Assembly (NCBI GenBank): GCA_024734555.1
Contig: JANPWX010000614.1
Location: forward strand, 116,617 to 180,616
DNA length: 64,000 nucleotides
Reading direction: 5' to 3'
DNA from: Trochalopteron elliotii
Taxonomy: Eukaryota; Chordata; Aves; Passeriformes; Leiothrichidae
Shown: piece after piece, positions 37,801 to 47,699 of the stretch
How positions within the stretch are numbered: the stretch's first letter is position 1
How the letters are laid out: each line of letters starts with the position of its first letter
Position numbers and translations under genes: made by a program
Notes under the pieces: model-generated
Told to the model about the DNA's origin: nothing
Databases searched by the model: none
The model's input: only the letters and a program-made list of their open reading frames with translations

Positions 37801-40800
37801 TCTGGGTGTTCAGCCCCCTTCTGGGGGCTACAGGGATTTCCTTCCCAGTGTCAGTGTCTAGCATTCCTTAATGTTCTCAGGCTCCATCTGTAACCATGGT
37901 CCCAGGAACATTTTTGGTTCATAATGAAGTGGAAGTCGTTGGTAATGACATGTTTCCAAGAGGTGGAGCTTCTCAAAAGCTTCAAATATTTGCCTTCAAT
38001 TAAAATTGCTTACCCTGGTAGTACTGATTCCTCTAAACTTTCTGAGGGGTTTAAGAGTTCTCTAATCCCACGATACGGGCAGGCCTTCAGAGGTAGAAAA
38101 AATACTGCCCCTTCCTCTCAGATACTGGCTGTTTGTTTAAATAAGCACACTGCTGTGTGCTTAAATACAAGTGCCAGCGAGACTGTCACAAACAGCAAAT
38201 ATAAGGCCATGGTCATTTTTAGTGGCTCAGTGTTGTGTACTCTGTGTGCAAAGGTGCAGGCCACCGCTCCATATGGAGGAATAAAAAATACAATCTCTGC
38301 CTCTGAGGATTATGTTAAATTGCAGTAGTTTATTACTTTCACCAGGTCATGGCCACCTAATCCTGTGGGCTGGAGCTTTGACCAATAATTAATATGCTGG
38401 AGGCTGTTAGTGTTCAGCTGTCTTCTCATGTTTCAGTTCAGTAATCCAAAACTTGTTAAATTATTGCTTCTCAATGTTTTGTGTTGTATTTCTCAGGCAG
38501 AATGTGCATTTGGCAGTTCATGCTGAGAACTTCAAATCAGAAATTGTCAGTGTGAAGGAGATGCGGGATATCTGGTCATGGATCCCAGAGAGATTTGCAC
38601 TGTGCCAGCCCCTCCTGCTTTTCACCACCTTGGAACATGGCTGTAGTCTGAGCAGGTAAGGAAAACATTCCTCTCTTCTCTACTGTAGGGCATAAAGGAG
38701 CAACTGGTGAACTGTTTGCTGGATTGACAGAAAGGCTATGCTGAGTCAGAACTTGATCTGAAGAATATCATTAACGATGGAATATAAATGTGACAAATTC
38801 CTGTTGCTTACAGCATTTGACTGGAATATTTCCTATGCCAGAATATTTTGAACTGTTCAAGATAAATTGGAAAAGTCAAACTTGGATCAGTTCGCAGATT
38901 CTGCAGGTCTGAGTCTGGTTCCTTAAGGGTTTGAATGGTTTAACTCAGTGGCTGCTCTGCAGGCACTTTTGATAAATAACCACATTCAAACTGATCCAAG
39001 GAAGAAGAGAACTGGAAACTGGAAATTACCTATGAATCTGATTGTTTTTTGTTTGTTGTTGTTTTTTTTTTTTAAGTGAGAGAAACTAGATACGAGTTGT
39101 CCTTGCACTTGGTACAGAAGAGTATAACTCTACAGCTCCTAATAGTGACTTTGCCATCAGCAGTTGAGGTACTGAGGCAAGGAGTGACCTGCTCTCCCAG
39201 CCTTATGTGCCTATGAGGAAGACCAAAAGCAAGCAAAGAGAATGCTTGCTTTAATTAATTTCTGAAGGGCTAAAGCCCTTCAGACATGGCCACCAGTCCT
39301 TTAGGTTGTTTTACAATCCTTTAGGTTGTTTCAATTCAAAATGCTGTAAAATACTGCAGTTGATCTAAGTAAGCTTCTAGTTATTCTTTGGAGACATAAA
39401 CTGTACAGGGGACTGAGTAGAGAACAACTGCTTGATAGTATTCATTTACACTCAGCTGTATTATTTACATGGACTATATAAAGTATTTGCAGGAATATTC
39501 TTAGTCTTCAGGTGTTTTTTTACCATGGCATCAGTTGGAGAAGGAAGCAATGCCTGACGTTGAGGAGGAAAGCAGCTGCAGTTGGTGGCAGTCAAGTGCT
39601 CACTTGGTTGTGCTCTGCACTTCAGGTTCTATTCCCACAGTGAGGGACACGAGCCAACTCTGCTCCTCATCAAGACAACAGCAAAAGAGGTGAGGTGAAA
39701 GACAAATTATTAAATTGGGGTTTGGGCAGTGTGTAATGCTGTGTTGCAACACACAGCTGTTTATAATAAAATGAACAAGCAAGGTTTGGCTTTGGTTTTT
39801 TAAGAATCCATGCTTTAAATTGTTCTATTTGTTGGTTATAGGACTATGCATTCTTGGGCAGACCTTGCAAACCAGGTCTTGGTTAACTGCTTTTTCTCTT
39901 GCAAGTATTGTGAGGTGATGGACTACAGTAGCTCATTTTGCTCTTGGACAGTCTCTGAAATGCAAGATCAGAGGGACAGAGTGGGAACTGTGCTAAAGTT
40001 ATGATTCATAGAGGATATTTTCATTTTCTCAAGGATAAGAGGAGAGAAAGTAGCAGAATTTAAATGATATGAATAATGTTGGACTACATGACGTGAAAAC
40101 AAAAGCCTTAGCTTCATCTTGTTCTTGATTGGGAAAAAAATAGGCCAAGGAAGCTCTGAGAACCTGCAGAGGAGTGCACATAGGTCCCTTATTTCTGCTC
40201 CTGTGTGTGACAATATTGGACAGCATAATGTGAAAACAGTAACATGCTTATTTAAAAAAATAATACATAAAACAAGAAGTTTTGCCAGAACCTTCTCAGA
40301 AGGGCACAGAGGAACTTCCTGTAATAGTGTTGTTTTCTGTGCCACTGTACATTACCTCTAAGTATTCTGTATATAACATTAAGCTGTTATTGCAGCCTGT
40401 GGGCTTTATTTCTACCTATATCTCTGCAGGATGACTGTCCATGAACAAGCCCATTTCTACTCTTATTTACATCTACCTAATGCTCACCCTCCAGGGCATT
40501 TCACAGTTCTGCCTGTGATTTCTGGCCATTCAGGCCTGTGTTGCAATGCCAGTGGCTTATGGAATGCCTCTGGTGCCTAATGGGTAGAGGGGGGAAACAA
40601 TCATTTTGCTTCTTGTCTTGGAGCCTGTCAGAAAAACTGGGATAAAAAAATATTGGGGAGTTTGTTTTGTGCTTATGGATTTGGAGGGGTTTTGCAAAGG
40701 GTTGTTCATCCTTTATTCAAATGTCTACAGTTAACTTTTAGAATGAAGAAAATTTGCCTTCTAATTTTCTGCCTCTCATACCCATCAGGCATATCACATC

Positions 40801-43800
40801 AAATGGACTTCTGGGTCATTTAGATTTAATTCTAAATCTAAATTTAGATTTAAATCTAAATATAGATTTGTCTATATAGAACAAATCTGATCTTCAGTAA
40901 TTTTGTCCTAGGAGCTCTGCTTGTAATGCTTATGGAGGCCAAACAGCAAATGTAGAACAATTCTGTATAATAATAAGTGTTTTTCTAGTTTCTGGGGGGG
41001 GAAAAAAAGGCAGATGCTTTCATCCCACTCTTAGAGCTTCATTGTTTCCTCTGTGTGCACTTGGCAAGGATATGTATTTCTGGTAGCAAAAAATTCTAGT
41101 CCAAACACAGGACTCCAGAGATCAACTCAGCCCTCAAAAGGTGCTTCTCTTTGTTGGAGACTAGTGACCCCTATGTGGTTTGAGTGGCTGTTCTAAATAG
41201 CTGAGCTAGTTCAGCATTTGCTTAGCTAAGCTGGCTTTAACCTACACTTTGAAATGTAAGAAAGCAACCAAGGCCTGTTTGACCAAAAAGTGTTCAGGCA
41301 GAGCTGCTCATACTGTAACTTGGGACAGCACTGCTGCTTTGGTTGCCAAAGTGAGGGAGTGGGAGTCAGCCTGTACAGGCCTAGAGTGATCTATGGTTTG
41401 GTACCTGGGGTTGTGATAGAAAATTTCTCCCTTAAGGCATCAGAGGTATGAAATAATTTATGACACTCTTTGGATTTAGAGGTAACCACTGGTGGATTAA
41501 AGCAGTTTAAATCTGTCTTTAGATGTAAGTACTTGTTCTGCTTTAATCTACTGGTATAGAGACTCTGAAACTCAAACTAAAGTAAAGCCTGCAGTTTTGG
41601 CCTCTGAAATGTCAGTATCAGTGGGTTTAACACACTTTCTCCTTCAATGGGAAGCCTGACTGTGCTGTCTGTGCCAGGTCTGTGGGGCTTACCTGTCCAC
41701 TGACTGGAGCGAGCGCCGGCGAGGAGGGAACAAGCTGAGTTTCTTTGGAACTGGGGAGTGCTTTGTGTTTAGGGTGAGTAAAATTTTGTTGTTGCTGCCC
41801 AGTACCAAGTTAGAACGACTTACTGGTTAACTATCACCTTCCTTCCACTTAAAGAGGCTGGATTACATGCCTTTCTAATTTATAAAGCTTATTGAACTCT
41901 TAATGTGGAAGAAAAATTTTACTTTTAAGTTTTGTGGTGACTTTTTCTCCACTTGCAAAGAACATTTTCTTAAAAGATCATAGACTCATCAAGGTTGAAA
42001 AAGACCTTTAGGATCATGAAGTCCGATCACCAGCCCAGAGCTACCATCGTGTTTACTAGTAAACTATGTTCCCAAGTACCACATCCACGTGTTTTTTGAG
42101 CACTTCTAAGGATGGCGTCATGGTTTGGCACTGGCCAAATACCAGGCACCCACGAAAGCCACTCGCTCACCCTCTCCTGCTGCAGCTGGGCAGTGGAGAG
42201 AAAATTTAACAAAGAGTTCATGAGTTTCCCAGTCCTTAGACTGGGAAAAAACACTCCAGTGGCAAAACAGGCTCAACTTAGAGATACAGAGCAAATTTAT
42301 TACTAACAAGATCAGAGCAGGAAAATGAGAAGTAAAATAAGCCCTTAAAAACACCTTTTTCACCCGAGCCCATCCCTCCTTCCCACCGACAGTGCAGGGA
42401 GACAAAGGCTGGGGGTTTTCTTCCACTGCTCAAGGAGAGGAGTGCATCCTCTGTGAGACTGTGGGGTCCCTCCCACAGGAGACAGTTCTCCATGAACTTC
42501 TCCAGTGTGGTTCCAATCTCACAAGCAGCAGCTCCCTGGGACCTGCTGCAACATAAGCCCCTCCCACAGACAAACAATCCTCCAAAACTGCTGCAGCGTG
42601 GGTCACTCTTCCACGAGGTGCAGTTCTCCAAGGACAGGCTGCTCTGGCCTGGAAGCAGGGCCCCCTCTCTCCACTGGGTCTCCCATGGGCTCACAGCCTC
42701 CTCTAGGCACCCACCCACTCCTGTGTGAGCACCTCCCCCACGGGCTGCGGGTGGATCTCTGCATCCCTTGTGGATTGTCATGGACTGCAGGGGTACAGCT
42801 GCTTCACCGTGCTCATCACCACAGCCTGCAGAGGAATCTCAGCTCTGGCTCTCAGATCCTCCCCCTCCTTCATTATCACAGAGGCATTACCACCATTTCT
42901 AATTGACCCAGCCTTGGCCAGCAGCCTTGGCCAGCAGCATGTCCATCTTCAGAGCCATCAGGGATTGGCTCTGCCTGACATGGTGGAAGCTTCCAGCAGC
43001 TTCTCACAGAAGCCACCTCTGTGCACCCCCCCAATACCAAGAACCAGCCCCGTGCAAAACCAACGCAGATGGTCACTCTATACCTTCCCTGCGCAGCCTG
43101 TGCTAGTGCCTGACAACCATTTCAGTGCAGAAATTTTCACAATATCCAATCTAAAACTTCCCAGACACAGCCTGAGGTCATTTTCTCTTGTCTGTCTCTT
43201 GTTAACTGGGAGCAGAGCCTTACCCCTTCTGGCTCCACCCTCCTTTTATGCAGTTGTAGAGAAAGATGATCTAGAGATGAGAGATGTAATAAGGTAACTT
43301 GGAAGTTATTGTGTCATTTCTTCAACCACCTAAAAAGTTAAGGAATAAAGGATAACATCTGGCCTAAAAGAAATGTTGATCCAAGCTTTACTGTTTGTAA
43401 GACTGTGCAGGTAGAGACTGAGGGGCTGGAATATTCTTTTCTGAGCAGAGCTCTGTGTAGTGTGTCTACACTAATGTCAGCTCTGCTCTTCTCTGCCTCT
43501 TTGCAGCTGCAGCCAGAAGTGGAACGCTACGAGTGGGTGATCATAAAACATCCAGAACTAGCCTCAACTGGATCAGAGACAGAAAACCATGCCCAACCAG
43601 CTTCCAGCAGCCTTTCCTCCAGCAGCATCCCCTCAGATCGCCTTTCTCCCTTCTTAGCAGCTAGGCACTTCAACTTGCCTTCCAAAACAGCCTCCATGTT
43701 CATGGCTGGCAGCAGCGAGTGCATCATTGTAGGTGAGTCAGTGTGAGAATTTGAGCACAGATCCTACCCCAGCTCTTCATGTCCACCTTAGATACATGGC

Positions 43801-45522
43801 AAATACACCTGACCCCTTTATCTATTTCGGTATCACTACAGGTAGAGATAAAATTGCCCAAAACATCATTTCCCAACCGATATTTTCAGGTATGGAGGGA
43901 GGAATACCTGCACATACAAGCATTTTAGAGAAGAGAATAATAACTCATGACTTTAAATACAGCCATTCCTTCATGCTGCCTAATTCACAATAAGTAGTTC
44001 TCAAAAAGGAGTTTACTTTGCATCAAGGCTTTTGAAACACAGAGTAAACTATAAAACATGTTAATTCTCCAGGAACTTTATTGGGTCTGTGGTGCTGCTG
44101 ACTTCGGCAAAAGTCTGCTTAGTAAAGTTGTCACTTAAATGAGATATACAAGAAATAGATCTAAAGTCATAGTTGTCATTTTCCCAAAAGTCTTTTCTTG
44201 ACACTTGTTAGGAGAGCAACTGGCCTATAATTCCCTCAGTAATGTCAAGTGTGGGCTGATTTCCCACTTAGCAGCTTGTGCTCTAATCATAAAATCATGG
44301 AATTGTTTACTTTGGAAAAGCCCTCTAAGACCATCAAGTCCAACCATTACCCCATGTCCCCAGGTGCCACATCTACATGGTTCTTGAACACTTCCAGCGA
44401 TGGTGACTCCACCACTGCCCTGGGTAGCCTGTTCCAATGCCTGACCACCCTTTCAGTGCAGAAATTTTTCCAATATCCAACCTAAATCTTCCCTGGTAGT
44501 TCAGGCGTTTCCCTCTTGTCCTCTCACTTGTTCCCTGGGAGCATAGCCCGACCCCCACCAGGTTCCACCCTCCTTTCAGGGAGGTGTAGAGTGTGATGTG
44601 TCCCACCAGCTCTTCCTATCAGCCTTTGGTAAGGGAGTCACTTATATTTGCCATATACTACACTATGGGTGGCAATAAGAGAGATACAGGCCTAGGTAGT
44701 AGATACATAGAAGTGAATGTTGTATACAGCTCCAGCTGTGGACCAGAATTCCCACCCTTTTGATTCTTCAGGTGGCTTTAGTAACTGTTCTTTGATGGTT
44801 GCCCAATAAGCAATAGGGAATCTACTTTTTTGTTCTCCTGATAAGTTTCTGTCTAACTTTCTTTCACTTCTCTGCATTTTCTGACTGAAAGCTCTGTGAA
44901 CCTTGACACAGACCCACAGATAACCAAAATGCTTTCAACTCTTACATGTTTTATAGTGATTTAGAAGACCAAGCCAGTGCTGTTACTTACTGATCTTGTT
45001 CTTCTCCCAGCTTCCATTTTTGACTGCTAACAGAATTATTTGGTTTTCCTTTACTGGAGAAAAATTTGTAATTGTAGCTTCCAATATCCTCCAGCACTGA
45101 GCTGAAATACAAATCTTAAATCCAGGTAGTTTTTGTTCTCACTGAGTTGCGTTACTTTTGTTTATTATTATTAAAATAAATTATCCAGTTCTGATATTGT
45201 CATTCAAAACCTATGCATGTGATCATATACTGTTGTACCTGATGACAGCAAGCAGACATTGCTGAGGGCTTCCATTCTCCATGGGAAAAGCACTAAAGTC
45301 TTTGTACAGCTGTTTCCCATGCCAAGAAATGCAGAGACATCCTCACCCTGTCTTTGTCTCTTCCCAGGAGGTGGTGATGGCCAGGCTCTGTATCTCGATG
45401 CAGATCTGAACCACGGGAGAACCAGCCACTGCAACACTTTCAATAACCAGCCACTGTGCTCTGAGAGCTTCCAGATCTCCATCCTGGAGGTGTGGGGCTT
45501 CAGGGACACCATGAATGGTTGA
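30931..45522 (+). CDS. TBC1D24: TBC1D24, TBC and TLDc domain protein (whole coding region, six main exons)
   Basis: Joining 30931-31889, 38497-38655, 39626-39689, 41678-41773, 43507-43732 and 45368-45522 gives 1659 nt, which is 552 residues plus TGA. Every junction is AG/GT and phases match (2, 2, 0, 0, 1). I recognise the product as TBC1D24 from family knowledge: an N-terminal Rab-GAP-like TBC domain (about residues 40-260) followed by a C-terminal TLDc domain (about 325-550), the only vertebrate protein with this pair. In the family it is a peripheral membrane protein of neurons and other cells that binds phosphoinositides and ARF6 and affects vesicle traffic, neurite growth and oxidative-stress resistance; human variants cause epilepsy, DOORS syndrome and deafness. 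The basic residues expected to line the phosphoinositide pocket are present: K34, R38 and R240 (human K36, R40, R242). The gene looks intact, with no frameshift or premature stop. An optional 18-nt microexon is listed separately. Confidence 0.97.
31890..38496 (+). other. TBC1D24: TBC1D24 intron between TBC and TLDc exons
   Basis: A 6.6-kb intron from GTAGGG to TTTCTCAG. Apart from the microexon at 34085-34102 I see only AT-rich noncoding sequence. No CR1 copy is recognisable in it, unusual for its size compared with the other long noncoding stretches here. AATAAA at 32234-32239 could serve rare intronic polyadenylation. Confidence 0.85.
34085..34102 (+). CDS. TBC1D24: TBC1D24 candidate 18-nt cassette microexon
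   Basis: Eighteen bases lie between CTCCTGTTTGCAG and GTAGGT, inside the intron that separates the TBC and TLDc halves. The upstream 60 bases are strongly pyrimidine-rich, and TGC triplets sit at 34065-34067 and next to the AG, the kind of signal used by the neuronal splicing factor SRRM4. Because the previous exon ends in phase 2, inclusion changes the junction from K-Q-K-R-Q to K-Q-K-S-L-A-P-P-K-R-Q, adding six residues with no frame change. From memory, mammalian TBC1D24 has an alternatively spliced 18-nt microexon at exactly this junction, also ending in K-R. Position, length, phase and splice sites all agree; the inner residues differ from the mammalian ones. No transcript evidence is available to me. 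Confidence 0.75.
38497..38655 (+). CDS. TBC1D24: TBC1D24 coding exon, start of the TLDc domain
   Basis: The acceptor is TTTCTCAG at 38496 and the donor CAG/GTAAGG at 38655/38656. It is 159 nt, phase 2 at both ends, and codes residues 321-372 with split arginines at both borders. Recognisable TLDc start: [11 protein letters not shown], then [19 protein letters not shown] and [19 protein letters not shown]. The match to the mammalian protein is nearly residue for residue. Confidence 0.96.
38656..39625 (+). other. TBC1D24: TBC1D24 intron
   Basis: Starts GTAAGG, ends ACTTCAG. Noncoding, AT-rich; only a short tandem duplication at 39297 stands out. Confidence 0.9.
39297..39336. repeat. 20-bp tandem duplication in a TBC1D24 intron
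   Basis: TCCTTTAGGTTGTTTTACAA is followed by a near copy ending TTTCAATT, 290 bases before the 39626 exon. Confidence 0.85.
39626..39689 (+). CDS. TBC1D24: TBC1D24 coding exon, TLDc domain
   Basis: Only 64 nt, between GCACTTCAG and GAG/GTGAGG. It completes R373 and codes residues 374-394, [21 protein letters not shown]. The [12 protein letters not shown] motif is typical of the TLDc fold. It ends in phase 0, so the next exon starts on a whole codon. Neither flank of this small exon contains a competing open frame, so the call rests on homology and splice sites. Confidence 0.95.
39690..41677 (+). other. TBC1D24: TBC1D24 intron
   Basis: Starts GTGAGG, ends TGTGCCAG. Contains the AT-rich palindromic repeat at 40821; otherwise nothing recognisable. 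Confidence 0.9.
40821..40870. repeat. AT-rich palindromic repeat
   Basis: TAGATTT / AAATCTA units alternate direction; 40833-40852 is a perfect 20-bp palindrome and the flanks extend it imperfectly. It could extrude as a cruciform or be a decayed inverted-repeat element. Lies in a TBC1D24 intron. Confidence 0.85.
41678..41773 (+). CDS. TBC1D24: TBC1D24 coding exon, TLDc core
   Basis: The exon is 96 nt, or 32 codons (residues 395-426), between CTGTGCCAG and AGG/GTGAGT. It codes [13 protein letters not shown], then [19 protein letters not shown]. The [10 protein letters not shown] block is the diagnostic TLDc core. The stretch just after SER is basic and rearranged (RRGGNK) compared with the mammalian sequence that I remember, at equal overall length. 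Phase 0 at both ends, so the exon could be skipped without a frameshift, although that would remove the TLDc core. Confidence 0.96.
41978..42115 (-). repeat. CR1 LINE, 3' part (interrupted copy)
   Basis: GATCATAGACTCATCAAGGTTG, then AAAGACCTTTAGGATCATG and CACTTCTAAGGATGG, complement of a CR1 3' end. The copy breaks after GATGG and resumes at 43068; the LTR element between them accounts for the break. Confidence 0.9.
42116..43067 (-). mobile_element. solo LTR of an avian endogenous retrovirus
   Basis: A block of 952 bases flanked by GATGG on both sides (42111-42115 and 43068-43072), exactly where the CR1 is broken, so the 5-bp target-site duplication is direct evidence of insertion. The left end reads CGTCATGGTTT, which fits an LTR border TGTCATGGTTT with one change, and the right end is ...CA. 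On the minus strand AATAAA (42296-42301) lies about 180 bases from the 3' end, as in a U3-R-U5 LTR. The internal sequence, with repeated CTCC.GCGTGGGTC-like units, resembles LTRs common in bird genomes. No gag or pol coding sequence remains. Its exact family name is not claimed. Confidence 0.8.
43068..43262 (-). repeat. CR1 LINE, 5' part of the interrupted copy
   Basis: Starts with the second GATGG and continues the CR1 at the base where the first part stops: CAGCCTGTGCTAGTGCC, TTTCAGTGCAGAAATTTTCAC, CCAATCTAAAACTTCCCAG, then GCTCCACCCTCCTTTTATGC. Together with 41978-42115 it forms one older CR1. Confidence 0.9.
43507..43732 (+). CDS. TBC1D24: TBC1D24 coding exon, TLDc with serine-rich insert
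   Basis: The exon is 226 nt between CTTTGCAG and GTAG/GTGAGT. It codes residues 427-501 and the first base of G502. It starts [18 protein letters not shown], passes through a serine-rich, likely flexible loop (residues about 445-469, with SSSLSSSS in the middle), and returns to the conserved [18 protein letters not shown] and [11 protein letters not shown]. The loop is the most diverged part of the protein relative to mammals, which agrees with a surface linker; the flanking blocks are nearly invariant. Confidence 0.96.
43733..45367 (+). other. TBC1D24: TBC1D24 intron with a CR1 copy
   Basis: Starts GTGAGT, ends TTCCCAG. Holds the CR1 at 44288-44602. Confidence 0.92.
44288..44602 (-). repeat. 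CR1 LINE 3' end
   Basis: ATAAAATCATGGAATTGTTTAC, CATCAAGTCCAACCATTACC, GATGGTGACTCCACCACTGC, CAGCCTGTTCCAATGCCTGAC and TTTCCAATATCCAACCTAAAT are complements of CR1. Nearly colinear with the interrupted copy upstream and in the same intron region of TBC1D24. Confidence 0.93.
45368..45522 (+). CDS. TBC1D24: TBC1D24 last coding exon
   Basis: The acceptor is CTCTTCCCAG at 45367. It completes G502 and codes residues 503-552: [19 protein letters not shown], then [20 protein letters not shown] and [11 protein letters not shown], ending in TGA at 45520-45522. The G-G-x-G-QALY and [12 protein letters not shown] motifs are the invariant end of the TLDc domain. The last few residues after GF differ from mammals. 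A weak second AG lies three bases into the exon (CAG/GAG); using it would remove one glycine of the glycine run. Confidence 0.96.
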
Positions 45523-47690
45523 TGTGACTGTCATTAATCAGCTAGTTTTTCTGTTGTCCAAGGTAAATTCTGATACAGAAGCTAAGTTAGAACATCCTTT
45601 TGGCTGGGCTCAGTCCTATGAGGCATTCCTAAGTGGTACACTTGGATGCAGGCCTAGTTGTTTACTCTTACTTTATTTAAGACAGGTCAAGGTGAAGTAA
45701 TGTGTCTGGTTAACTGCTTGTTCCTTTACCTCTAGAGATCTGTATTCAGGGGCTGTTGGTAAAAATGAAAATGTGATGAGTTCAGAGCCATGCTAGATGG
45801 ATACAGGTCCAAATCATGGGATAGGTTTGAGTCTGCAGTTCCTTGGAGGCACAGCCCTGGCTGAGCTGTGCTGCAGAGCTCTGAGCCACTGACACCAATA
45901 CCTGGCCTGAGCCAGGAATATCAAATGTCTCCTCACAGGGAACACTGGTGACCTCAGATTTGGCATAGAACAGCAGTTCATAAAATCATTGCCCTCCTAT
46001 GAGCAAATGTTGTAAAGACAAATCAGTACCATTAAGAAGTTATGACGCTCTTCCTTCACACCATGATTGCTGATCTTCTTATACCAAAACCTTTGACATC
46101 TTCCAGTTGCATATGTTTGAGCAATCTGCCTCTGAGAAAGGCATCCAGGCTGGACAGTAATATCTCCAAGTCTTGATTTTGTTTACATTCCTATTCCATA
46201 TCAGTATGATGACTTCAGAGTGACTCCCTGTGTTCAGGGAGTTGAAAGCCAGGGAGTATCTGCAGTACTCAGAAATGTTCCTTTCCTCGTCTTTCCTGGG
46301 AGCTGAAATGAAGCTTTAAATCTGAAAATAACTGTGTTGGTATCCCTATGTGTTTGGGGAATTAGACATGATGGTAACAGGAGCTTAATCCTCTCCCCCC
46401 AAGTAAAGAAAGGAATGCAGGAGGCAAATCTGGGAGTGAATGAGTTTCCCAGGAGAACTGGAGGCAACAGTTTCTCCAGATGTCTTCCCAGCCATGAGAT
46501 CCCTCCTGAGAAGGCAACAGTTTTCTTCCTGTATATTCTGGTAGGATTCGGGTGATGCCATGAGGCTTTGCTCATTCTTGAGCAGTCCTACATTCTCTGC
46601 AGGCATGCCCTGAGGCATGTGATGTCTGGAGGCAATTCCCTGGAGTCTTTATCCAAAAATTGCACTATCTGTTGTGGAACTTCTCCCACATGAAGCACAA
46701 ATACATAAACATCAGTGAGTAGTCCAGAGCATACAACAGGATGCTCAGAGCTTCAGTGAGTAACTCACTAGTAAGATTTATCACAACAGGGAAAATGAAG
46801 GGAAAGAGAAATTGCTGATTTTCTAAACAGTTCAATCTGAAAAATAGCTGTAGTGTGGGTTTACTACTTTTAAGCTTGAAGTTCATTTAAAAAAAAATTA
46901 AATGAGTAATGTTAAAAGCTAGTCTGGACAGGGTCACATTCATATTCAGAGGTCACAGGTGAGTTTTAGATCATGTTGGCTTGTCCAGCTTGCCAGCCAT
47001 GACAGTACCTCATGGCTTGGTAAAGAGTTGCTTCTTGCAGAGTATGTGAATAAACTTGGCAAAAATAAGATTTGCTTTTTAAGTGCCATTTTGAATTTTT
47101 GTCAAAATAACTCTGAAAAATCAGCCTATGTGCAGAACAGTTTAATATGTCTTTTGCACCATTTGTATTTCCAATTGGATTCTCTCACCCTGTCTGAGAG
47201 TCAGCATTGGGCCTCCTTTTCTTCTTCCCACACAGTGAGTTCTGCCCAGTTGTCTTTTCACAGGTTTACCATAAGCTTGATTGAACTGCAAGAGGTATAC
47301 CATTCAATTGTACCAATCTATTTTGATGTGGAAGAACTCAGTCATATCTGACTTTTTGCAAACACTGGCTGATGCTGCCTTCTACTTTTCCAAGCCACCC
47401 ATGTCACTTTTCCCTTTGCAGGTATCCCACAAGCTTCCTCAGACAAAAGAAATCACTCAAAAAAATGTAGGTTCTCCTTAGTGAAGGTGGGATTTCCATT
47501 TGGTTTGCATCTCCTCTTTTGAGCTTGTCTGAGGAGGTATCCTTGGGAGCAAAAAACAACTCAAAACCCCAATAGTATTAATTTCCAACTTGTTGTCAGA
47601 AATTCCCTGGAGCTGTGTGTTGGTAGGATTTGTGGAAGTGTAATGTTCTACTCCAAATAAATAAATTTTATCTGCAAAATCTTGGCTGCA
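45523..47690 (+). other. TBC1D24: probable TBC1D24 3' UTR
   Basis: Follows the stop directly. The first AATAAA is at 47049-47054. A doubled signal AATAAATAAA at 47656-47665 is followed within 30-60 bases by GT-rich sequence and is the better end. The mammalian gene has a multi-kilobase 3' UTR, so a 2.1-kb or longer one is reasonable. The end is an inference. Confidence 0.4.
47656..47665 (+). terminator. candidate polyadenylation signal (overlapping AATAAA pair)
   Basis: Two overlapping AATAAA hexamers with a downstream T- and GT-rich stretch, about 2.1 kb after the TBC1D24 stop. A single AATAAA at 47049 is an alternative. No cleavage evidence is available. Confidence 0.4.
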
Positions 47691-47699
47691 TCTGGCAGT

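Larger units (their letters stand above)
41774..43506 (+). other. TBC1D24: TBC1D24 intron with CR1 interrupted by an LTR
   Basis: Starts GTGAGT, ends TTTGCAG. About three quarters of it is the CR1 plus nested LTR at 41978-43262; the rest is unremarkable. Confidence 0.92.

Noticed and set aside
42278..43297. Several frames of 130-190 codons in the intron after the TLDc core exon
   Set aside because: All lie in the solo LTR and in the CR1 it split. No viral protein motif is present, and frames overlap on both strands.
45366..45370. Tandem acceptor (CAG/GAG) at the last TBC1D24 exon
   Set aside because: GAG acceptors are rarely used; the effect would be loss of a single glycine. Not worth a separate claim.
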